Source of the DNA: Scatomorpha merdigallinarum
GTDB taxonomy: Bacteria > Bacillota > Clostridia > Oscillospirales > Oscillospiraceae
DNA length: 11,947 bases
Reading direction: 5' to 3'
Assembly: GCA_018710885.1 (NCBI GenBank)
Contig: DVJA01000089.1
Location: 1 to 11,947 of the forward strand
Position 1 is the stretch's first letter; each line of letters starts with the position of its first letter. Below the pieces are notes generated by a model. That model searched no databases, was not told the origin of the DNA, and was given only the letters and a program-made list of their open reading frames with translations. Below are positions 6,177-11,372 of this stretch, in pieces. A program made the position numbers and the translations under genes.

Positions 6177-8549
6177 TTATTTCGCGCTGGTCCACTTCCA
6201 GTCGGCGACTTCGGGCAGGTCCACGCCGTACTTGGCGATGTACTGCTTGTGCTCGACGAGCTTGTCCTTCATCTGCTGGATGAGGTAGCTGCCGCGGTTG
6301 CCCAGCTGGGGCAGGTTGTAGATGGCGGTCATGACGAGGTTGAAGCGGTCGAGGCGGTTCATGACGCGCATGTCGAAAGGCGTGGTGATGGTGCCCTCTT
6401 CGATGTAGCCGCGCACATGGATGTTCTTGTTGTAGCGCTTGTAGGTCATCTCGTGGATGAGGCTCGGATAGCCATGGAAGGCAAAGACGATGGGCTTGTC
6501 ACGGGTGAAGAGCACGTCGTAATCCTTCTGGCTCAGGCCATGGGGGTGCTGCTCCTCGCTCTGCAGGCGCATGAGGTCCACGACGTTGACAACGCGAATC
6601 TTCAGCTCGGGGAAGGCGTCGCGCAGGATGGTCACGGCGGCGAGGGTTTCGAGCGTCGGCGTGTCGCCGCAGCAGGCCATGACAATGTCGGGCTCCTGAC
6701 CGGCGTCGGTGCTGGCCCACTGCCAAATGCCGATACCGTGGGTGCAGTGCTTGACGGCCTCTTCCATAGTCAGCCACTGCGGGCGAGGATGTTTGCTGGC
6801 CACGATTACGTTCACGTAGTTGCGGCTGCGGATGCAGTGGTCGAAGCAGCTCAGCAGGCAGTTGGCATCCGGCGGCAGATAGAGGCGCACAACGTCGGCC
6901 TTCTTGTTGGCGACGTGGTCGAGGAAACCGGGGTCCTGATGCGTGAAGCCGTTGTGGTCCTGCTGCCAGACGTTGCTGGCGAGGACGTAGTTGAGGCTGG
7001 CAATGTCGGCCCTCCAGGGCAGCTGGTTGCAGACCTTGAGCCACTTGGCGTGCTGGCTGAACATGCTATCGACAATGCGTATGAAGGCCTCATAGCTGTT
7101 GAAGAAGCCGTGGCGGCCGGTGAGCAGGTAGCCCTCGAGCATGCCCTGGCAGACGTGCTCGGAGAGCATAGAGTCCATGACGCGCCCGTCGGCGGCGAGG
7201 TGGTCGTCTATGTCCAGTTCCTCGGCAGTCCAGGCCCTGTCGGTCACTTCAAAGACGGACTGGAGACGGTTGGAGGAGGTCTCATCGGGGCCGAAGCTGC
7301 GGAAGTTGCGCTCTTTCTCGTTGAGCTTGTAGACATCGCGCACGAATTTGCCGAGCTCGGTCATGTCGCTGGCCTCTACGCCGCCCGGGAAGGGGACATC
7401 GACCGCGTAGTCGCGGAAGTCCGGCATGCGCAGATCCTTGAGGAGCTTGCCGCCGTTGGCGTGCGGGTTCATGCCCATGCGCCTGTCGCCTTCGGGGGCC
7501 AGGGCGAGAATTTCGTCGATGGGATGGCCTTCGGAGTCAAAGAGCTCCTCGGGACGGTAGCTGCGCAGCCAGTTCTCAATCTGACGGATATGCTCGGGGG
7601 AGTCGGGCTGGATAGGTACCTGGTGCGCCCTCCAGTAGCCCTCGACCTTGAGGCCGTCAACATAGTCAGGGCCGGTCCAGCCCTTGGGAGTGCGCAGGAC
7701 GATCATCGGCCAGCGCGGGCGGGCGGTGTTGCCGTTTTCGCGCGCATCTGCCTGATAGGTGAGAATCTTCTCTATGCAGTCGTCAAGCGCCTCGGCCATG
7801 GCGCGGTGCATGGACATGGGATCGCTGCCCTCGACAAAGTGCGGCTCCCAACCGCAGCCGTAGAAGAAAGCTTCGAGCTCTTCGTGCGGGATGCGGGCAA
7901 AGACGGTCGGGTTGGCTATCTTGTAGCCGTTGAGGTGCAGTATGGGCAGCACCGCGCCGTCGGTCTTAGCGTTGATGAACTTGTTGAGCTGCCAGCTGGT
8001 GGCCAGCGGTCCGGTCTCTGCTTCGCCGTCGCCGACGACGCAGGCCACGATGAGCTCAGGGTTGTCGGTCACGGCGCCGAAGGAGTGGGCCAGGGAGTAG
8101 CCCAGCTCACCGCCCTCGTTGATGGAGCCCGGAGTCTCGGGCGCGACGTGGCTGGGCACGCCGCCGGGGAAGGAAAACTGTTTGAAGAGGCGCTGCATGC
8201 CCTCTTTGTCGCGGGTGATATTCGGATAAACTTCCTGGTAGCTGCCGTCCAGCCAGTCCTGGGCGACCATGGCATTGCCGCCGTGGCCCGGGCCGGAGAC
8301 GTAAATCATGTCGAGGTCAAACTCTTTGATAACGCGGTTGAGGTGGGTGTAGATGAAGTTCTGCCCGGGTACGGTGCCCCAATGGCCCACAATTTTCTTC
8401 TTGATGTCCTCTTCTACCAGAGGCTTCTCCAGCAGGGGGTTGTCCAGAAGATAGAGCTGGCACGCGGAGAGATAGTTGGAAGCGCGCCAATACTTGTCCA
8501 TGCTGGCAAGCAGTTCCTCTGTCGCGGGGGTTCGGGTCTTTTCCGACAT
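6177..8549 (-). CDS. xfp: Xylulose-5-phosphate/fructose-6-phosphate phosphoketolase
   Basis: TPP- and Mg-dependent cytoplasmic enzyme that splits xylulose 5-phosphate (and often fructose 6-phosphate) with phosphate into acetyl phosphate plus glyceraldehyde 3-phosphate or erythrose 4-phosphate. The 790-residue length matches the family. Visible landmarks are HWGTVPGQNF (56-65), SGPGHGGNA (85-93), SHVAPETPGSINEGGELGYS (133-152), and the TPP/Mg motif GDGEAETGPLATSWQLNKF (173-191). The pyrimidine-domain run HQDPGFLDHVANKKADVVR and the C-terminal GNRGSYLIQQMKDKL are also present. All the active-site histidines I could place are present. Whether it also takes fructose 6-phosphate cannot be decided from sequence. 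ATG at 8549 has AAGGAGG 7 nt upstream. Ile codons are mostly ATC/ATT, the bias seen in ileS, which suggests a highly expressed gene. It heads the transcript that continues into ogt. Confidence 0.97.
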   Translation of the reverse strand: MSEKTRTPATEELLASMDKYWRASNYLSACQLYLLDNPLLEKPLVEEDIKKKIVGHWGTVPGQNFIYTHLNRVIKEFDLDMIYVSGPGHGGNAMVAQDWLDGSYQEVYPNITRDKEGMQRLFKQFSFPGGVPSHVAPETPGSINEGGELGYSLAHSFGAVTDNPELIVACVVGDGEAETGPLATSWQLNKFINAKTDGAVLPILHLNGYKIANPTVFARIPHEELEAFFYGCGWEPHFVEGSDPMSMHRAMAEALDDCIEKILTYQADARENGNTARPRWPMIVLRTPKGWTGPDYVDGLKVEGYWRAHQVPIQPDSPEHIRQIENWLRSYRPEELFDSEGHPIDEILALAPEGDRRMGMNPHANGGKLLKDLRMPDFRDYAVDVPFPGGVEASDMTELGKFVRDVYKLNEKERNFRSFGPDETSSNRLQSVFEVTDRAWTAEELDIDDHLAADGRVMDSMLSEHVCQGMLEGYLLTGRHGFFNSYEAFIRIVDSMFSQHAKWLKVCNQLPWRADIASLNYVLASNVWQQDHNGFTHQDPGFLDHVANKKADVVRLYLPPDANCLLSCFDHCIRSRNYVNVIVASKHPRPQWLTMEEAVKHCTHGIGIWQWASTDAGQEPDIVMACCGDTPTLETLAAVTILRDAFPELKIRVVNVVDLMRLQSEEQHPHGLSQKDYDVLFTRDKPIVFAFHGYPSLIHEMTYKRYNKNIHVRGYIEEGTITTPFDMRVMNRLDRFNLVMTAIYNLPQLGNRGSYLIQQMKDKLVEHKQYIAKYGVDLPEVADWKWTSAK

Positions 8550-8608
8550 CGTAGTTCCTCCTTAGCTACTGTCTGAAAGTGTTTTTATCATTTGGTATTG
8601 ACGCGAAC

Positions 8609-8638
8609 AGTATATCACATCTTTATAGATTTTAAAGA
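8609..8638 (-). promoter_or_regulatory. Probable xfp promoter (extended -10)
   Basis: On the minus strand a TGA-TATACT element (extended -10, hexamer at 8609-8614) lies about 60 bp before the xfp start, giving a leader of about 52 nt. The -35 is weak, with only TTTAAA-like bases at 16-17 bp. An inverted repeat, ATCTTTA (8619-8625) and TAAAGAT (8633-8639), occupies the spacer and -35, and could be an operator. Confidence 0.6.
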
Positions 8639-8641
8639 TAA

Positions 8642-8681
8642 ATTTTGGGCATCTGCCAACTTTCTCTCAAACCCCCAAAAT
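8642..8681. repeat. 8-bp inverted repeat upstream of xfp
   Basis: ATTTTGGG (8642-8649) and CCCAAAAT (8674-8681) are perfect inverted copies separated by 24 bp, just upstream of the xfp promoter in the thiM-xfp spacer. No T-run follows in either direction, so a regulator site or a cruciform is more likely than a terminator. The function is unknown. Confidence 0.4.
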
Positions 8682-8705
8682 GTAAGCGGGGTGGGCGCTC
8701 AAAAC

Positions 8706-8721
8706 TGTTAAACGTTTGGCA
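8706..8721. promoter_or_regulatory. CG-centred palindrome, LacI-family-like site upstream of xfp
   Basis: TGTTAAACGTTTGGCA is a 16-bp palindrome with 14 of 16 symmetric positions, centred on the perfect AAACGTTT. A central CG with AAA/TTT flanks is typical of LacI/GalR-family operators, but the spacing does not fit a standard catabolite-response element. It lies about 95-110 bp upstream of the xfp -10. This is a low-confidence suggestion. Confidence 0.3.
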
Positions 8722-8732
8722 AATGTGCATTC

Positions 8733-8763
8733 AAAAAGGGCCCCCGCTTTTCAGCAGGGGCCC
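8733..8763 (-). terminator. Intrinsic terminator after thiM
   Basis: Read on the minus strand, a stem of GGGGCCC and GGGCCCC (8738-8744 with 8757-8763), with an inner GCT/AGC pairing, is followed by five T residues (8733-8737). It lies 15 bp past the thiM stop and ends the thiW-thiM transcript before the xfp promoter. Confidence 0.9.
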
Positions 8764-8778
8764 GCAGCACGGGGCTTT

Positions 8779-9558
8779 TTAGTTCATTGCTTCGTCGGTC
8801 ATAGCGTGCGCGGCGTCCATCAGCGACTGGCGCAGGGAACCGGGGCCGCGGCCTTCGCTGTACTTTTCAGCGAGCTCGGCGCAGCGCTTCCAGTAGCGCG
8901 CGGCAGAGAGGGCGGCGATGTAGGCGTCGCGTTCGACGGCCACGAAAGCGCCGCACAGGGCTGATAGCATGCAGCCGCCGCCGGTTATGAGGGGCAGCAT
9001 GGCGCTGCCGCCGGAGACAGTTTCGGTGCGTGTGCCGTCGGAGACGGCGTCGCATTCACCCGTGAGCAGCACGGTGCAGCCGAGAGAACTGGCCAGGCGC
9101 TCCGCAACGGAGGTGCGAAGTTCCATGTCGCTGCGCCCGGGGCTGTCAACGCCCATTTCCGAGCCGCCCATGCCCAGCAGGGCCTCGGCTTCGGCCAGGT
9201 TTACGCGCACTATGTCGGGCGAGCCGCACTCGAGTATGGCGGCTATGTTTTCGCGCCGCCATTCGTTTGAGCCCGCGCCCACCGGGTCCAGCACTACGGG
9301 CTTGCCCAGCTTTAGCGATTCGACGAGGCAGATCTTTGCCGCGGCGTATTTCGCGGCTGAGGGCGTGCCTGTGTTCAAAACGGCGCTGTCGGCGAGGGCG
9401 GTGACAGGCACCATCTCCTCGACCGCCTCAGCCATCATCGGGCTGGCGCCGGCGGCATATAGCACGTTGGCGCAGTCGTTGGCGGTGACTATGTTGGCGA
9501 TACAGTGTACAAGGGGGCGCTTTGCACGCAGCGCCGCGATTATGCCGGACTCACGCAT
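8779..9558 (-). CDS. thiM: Hydroxyethylthiazole kinase
   Basis: Thiamine salvage enzyme that phosphorylates 4-methyl-5-(2-hydroxyethyl)thiazole with ATP, supplying the substrate for ThiE. The 259-residue ribokinase-like protein is of usual length. Landmarks are HCIANIVTANDCANVLYAAG (18-37), SPMMAE (39-44), VLNTGTP (60-66), VVLDPVGAG (88-96) and GGGCMLSALCGAF (193-205), where C196 is the conserved cysteine near the active site. The segment usually reading RGN-x-x-E before the middle of the protein is here RVNLAEAEAL (118-127), and the anion-hole segment reads TGGGC rather than the more common TGTGC; both look like tolerated variants. The ATG overlaps the end of thiW by 8 bp and has no clear ribosome binding site of its own, which implies translational coupling. 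It is controlled by the upstream TPP riboswitch. Confidence 0.95.
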   Translation of the reverse strand: MRESGIIAALRAKRPLVHCIANIVTANDCANVLYAAGASPMMAEAVEEMVPVTALADSAVLNTGTPSAAKYAAAKICLVESLKLGKPVVLDPVGAGSNEWRRENIAAILECGSPDIVRVNLAEAEALLGMGGSEMGVDSPGRSDMELRTSVAERLASSLGCTVLLTGECDAVSDGTRTETVSGGSAMLPLITGGGCMLSALCGAFVAVERDAYIAALSAARYWKRCAELAEKYSEGRGPGSLRQSLMDAAHAMTDEAMN

Positions 9559-10117
9559 GGCTGCGGTTGACGGGCGTCAGGCTGCGCTGCATGCGGTCGA
9601 GGGCGCCGCCGGCCTTGAGCGCAAAGACGAGCACGCCGGCGATGAGGCTGCCCACGACGGTGGAGATCAGGAAGGGGATGATGTAGGCGGTGACAGCGGT
9701 GCTGGCGGCATCAACGTTCATGAAGAGCGTGGCCACGGGATAGGCGCACAGGCCGCCCAGCACGCCGGTGCCGAGCATCTCAGCGGCCAGAGTGCAGATG
9801 ATGGCGACAGCGTCGTTGTTGCGTTTGCGCAGAGCCATGTAGACAAGGCCGCAGCAGAGCGCGCCTATCATGCTGCCCGGGAAAGCCATGAGCGAGCCGA
9901 CATACAGCAGATTGCGTATCAGGCTGGCGCAGAAAGCCACAAGTACGCCCCAGCCTGGGCCGAGGAACACGGCGCACAGGACGTTCACCATGTGCTGAGT
10001 CGGCGAGCAGTTGCTGCCGAGGAAGGGGAACTGTATGAATGCGCTACCGACGACGGCGACAGCGGTGAGCATGGCCGCGAGGGCCAGCTTTTTGACCATG
10101 ATTGCAGAAGATGTCAT
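9551..10117 (-). CDS. thiW: ThiW-type thiazole transporter (ECF S component)
   Basis: Membrane substrate-binding subunit thought to work with a shared ECF energy-coupling module to import the thiazole moiety of thiamine; the ECF module is not in this window. The 188-residue protein has five or six hydrophobic segments: about 10-28, 43-62, 63-74, 77-96, 103-133 and 141-167. The conserved-looking loop IQFPFLGSNCSPTQHMVNVL (28-47) precedes the second segment, and RNLLYVGSLMAFPGSMIGA follows the middle one, both resembling ThiW. The ATG at 10117 has AGGGAG 9 nt upstream (10127-10132). Its stop overlaps thiM by 8 bp, and the leader carries a TPP riboswitch, which together make the thiazole assignment firm. 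Transport direction and substrate come from family knowledge and were not shown here. Confidence 0.9.
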   Translation of the reverse strand: MTSSAIMVKKLALAAMLTAVAVVGSAFIQFPFLGSNCSPTQHMVNVLCAVFLGPGWGVLVAFCASLIRNLLYVGSLMAFPGSMIGALCCGLVYMALRKRNNDAVAIICTLAAEMLGTGVLGGLCAYPVATLFMNVDAASTAVTAYIIPFLISTVVGSLIAGVLVFALKAGGALDRMQRSLTPVNRSHA

Positions 10118-10357
10118 AAGTATTCACTCCCTGAATTTGACTTGCGGGCAAATGGCGCAAAGGCAGCGTCAACCCCGCTTAAAGGTTGGTCGGTCGAGAC
10201 TTACTGGTCTCCTCTCACGCCGGAACACGGCTTCCCATCGCTGCTTTTTGGCCCGGGCGCAGGGCGCTCCCCCTCCACCCGGCACGGGGCGCAAACCCCG
10301 AACGCCATTAAATTTTGCCGCACAAACCTCCTTCACGGTTGTGATTACAGGGGAAAC
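10118..10357 (-). other. Structured 240-nt leader between TPP terminator and thiW
   Basis: After the riboswitch terminator the transcript would run another 240 nt before thiW. I see no convincing gene here, but there are several stems on the minus strand: CGGGG/CCCCG (10285-10300), GCCG/CGGC around 10222-10234, and GAGAC/GTCTC (10196-10211). A perfect AAGGAGG (10327-10333) precedes only poorly spaced starts. It does not match a riboswitch class that I can recognise. Confidence 0.45.
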
Positions 10358-10380
10358 AAAAAACCTCCCTTTCGGGAGGC
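10358..10380 (-). terminator. TPP-riboswitch-controlled terminator before thiW
   Basis: Read on the minus strand, the stem CCTCCC (10374-10379), loop GAAA, GGGAGG (10364-10369) is followed by six T residues (10358-10363). A second GGGAGG copy at 10395-10400, at the 3' edge of the riboswitch, can pair with the same CCTCCC and would form the antiterminator. Confidence 0.9.
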
Positions 10381-10384
10381 TCAC

Positions 10385-10470
10385 GTTTACTTATCCTCCC
10401 TACGTCGGTATTACCCGCATCAGGTTTAGGGTCGAGGCAAAGCCTCCTCTCAGCCTTTCAGCTCCCCTGT
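10385..10470 (-). ncRNA. TPP riboswitch (THI element) controlling thiW-thiM
   Basis: The conserved TPP aptamer parts appear in order on the minus strand: GGGGAGC followed by GAAAGGCTGAGA (pyrimidine-sensing arm, CTGAGA at 10448-10453), a short variable P3 stem GAGGC-TTT-GCCTC, then ACCC and ACCTGATGCGGGTAATACC (10407-10425), ending with GACGTAGGGA. It sits directly upstream of an intrinsic terminator and the thiW-thiM operon. High TPP should favour termination and switch off thiazole salvage. Confidence 0.96.
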
Positions 10471-10482
10471 TTTGTAGCATAT

Positions 10483-10511
10483 ATTATCGCACTGCGCCCG
10501 TACTTTGTCAA
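10483..10511 (-). promoter_or_regulatory. Promoter of the thiW-thiM transcript
   Basis: On the minus strand a perfect -35 TTGACA (10506-10511) and a -10 GATAAT (10483-10488) are separated by exactly 17 bp. The predicted start is around 10476, just before the TPP aptamer. Confidence 0.88.
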
Positions 10512-10531
10512 GAGCTGCACCAAAATTATAC

Positions 10532-10560
10532 TTGCAATGGCAAATCATGTGTCGTATAAT
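10532..10560 (+). promoter_or_regulatory. Promoter of the thiE transcript
   Basis: A perfect -10 TATAAT (10555-10560) lies 17 bp from a TTGCAA -35-like element (10532-10537). The -35 boxes of this and the opposite promoter are only 20 bp apart. A perfect 10-bp palindrome GTACATGTAC (10561-10570) directly follows the -10 and covers the expected start site. Confidence 0.82.
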
Positions 10561-10570
10561 GTACATGTAC

Positions 10571-10662
10571 AACGGGGAGCCGAAAGGCTGAGAGGAAGCC
10601 GGACATAAATGCCGGGCTTCGACCCATGGACCTGATTTGGATAATGCCAACGTAGGGAAATA
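10571..10662 (+). ncRNA. TPP riboswitch (THI element) controlling thiE
   Basis: All conserved TPP aptamer parts are visible: CGGGGAGC, GAAAGGCTGAGA (CTGAGA at 10588-10593), a P3 stem of GAAGCC and GGCTTC with an inner pairing, then GACCC, ACCTGATTTGGATAATGCC (10630-10648) and AACGTAGGGAA. It points the opposite way to the thiW riboswitch and has a longer P3 arm. It is followed by a terminator and thiE. Confidence 0.97.
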
Positions 10663-10673
10663 TTGCAGCTGTA

Positions 10674-10716
10674 CGCCGCGAAAACGCCTTTCATTGGCTT
10701 TTCGGGGCGCTTTTTG
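10674..10716 (+). terminator. TPP-riboswitch-controlled terminator before thiE
   Basis: A long hairpin pairs CGCCGCGAAAA (10674-10684) with TTTTCGGGGCG (10699-10709) with a single mismatch, with an inner GCC/GGC stem around a TTTCATT loop. Five T residues follow (10711-10715). Its place between aptamer and ribosome binding site (GGGAGGT at 10724-10730) fits transcription attenuation by TPP. Confidence 0.87.
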
Positions 10717-10736
10717 CATTCTCGGGAGGTATTGTA

Positions 10737-11372
10737 ATGAAGATGAAACCCGGCGAGCTTAGACTTTACGCCGTCACAGACAGGGCCTGGGCGCACACTA
10801 TGGAAGTGCTGGAGGGCCAGATAGCCGCCGCCATAAAGGGTGGGGCCACCTTCGTGCAACTGCGTGAAAAGGACATGCAGCCGCGCGAGTTCCTGACCGA
10901 GGCCAACTGGGTGGTACGCCTGTGCCACAGCATGGGTGTGCGCTGCGTGATAAACGACAACGTTGACGTCGCGCTGCTCTCGCACGCGGACGGCGTGCAC
11001 ATCGGCCAGGACGACATGGACTGCAAGAAGGCACGCGTACTGCTCGGTGAGGGTAAGATAATCGGCGTCTCGGCGCACACTGTGGACGAGGCCATAGCGG
11101 CAGAGGCTGCGGGCGCAGACTACCTGGGCTCGGGCGCGGCTTTCCCGACTGACACCAAGGCCGTGTCAGCGCATTTGCATCCCGAGGACTTCAAGGCCAT
11201 TTGCTCGGCGGTGAAGATACCCGTCGTAGCCATCGGCGGCATAACCAGGGACAACATCTCTACGCTCAACGGCGTGGGACTTGCCGGCGCGGCGGTTGTG
11301 AGCGCGCTTTTTGCACAGAGCGACGTAGAGGCCGCAGCGAGGGAGATGCGGGCGCTCTGTGAGAGGTTGTAA
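10737..11372 (+). CDS. thiE: Thiamine-phosphate synthase
   Basis: Cytoplasmic TIM-barrel enzyme that joins hydroxyethylthiazole phosphate and HMP-PP to thiamine phosphate, the step after ThiM. The 211-residue length is typical. Landmarks are YAVTDR (11-16), FVQLREKDM (39-47) for pyrophosphate binding, CVINDNVDVAL (70-80), ADGVHIGQDD (84-93), IGVSAHTVDEA (109-119), DYLGSGAAFPTDTKA (128-142) for thiazole phosphate binding, and VVAIGGI (163-169). The ATG follows GGGAGGT with 6 nt spacing. The gene is alone on its riboswitch-controlled transcript; no thiD or thiC partner is seen in the window, so HMP-PP must come from elsewhere in the genome. The opposite-facing thiW-thiM provides the thiazole branch. 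Confidence 0.96.
   Translation: MKMKPGELRLYAVTDRAWAHTMEVLEGQIAAAIKGGATFVQLREKDMQPREFLTEANWVVRLCHSMGVRCVINDNVDVALLSHADGVHIGQDDMDCKKARVLLGEGKIIGVSAHTVDEAIAAEAAGADYLGSGAAFPTDTKAVSAHLHPEDFKAICSAVKIPVVAIGGITRDNISTLNGVGLAGAAVVSALFAQSDVEAAAREMRALCERL

Noticed and set aside
5448..8576. 1042-codon open frame on the plus strand opposite xfp and ogt
   Set aside because: It runs antisense through the end of one gene and two strongly supported genes, has no domain I recognise, and is explained by GC-rich codon use leaving few stop codons.
10118..10357. Cobalamin or S-adenosylmethionine riboswitch in the thiW leader
   Set aside because: A GGGAAGCCG-like and CCGGCG-like stretch hinted at cobalamin, but the invariant GCCACTG core is absent, and no SAM-box core is present.
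10169..10384. 71-codon minus-strand open frame in the thiW leader
   Set aside because: It begins inside the riboswitch terminator, has no usable ribosome binding site for its ATG, and has an Arg/Pro/Gly-rich shadow-like translation.
8969..10429. 486-codon open frame on the plus strand opposite thiM and thiW
   Set aside because: Antisense to two firmly identified thiamine genes and a riboswitch; low-complexity, Ser/Ala/His-rich translation typical of a shadow frame.
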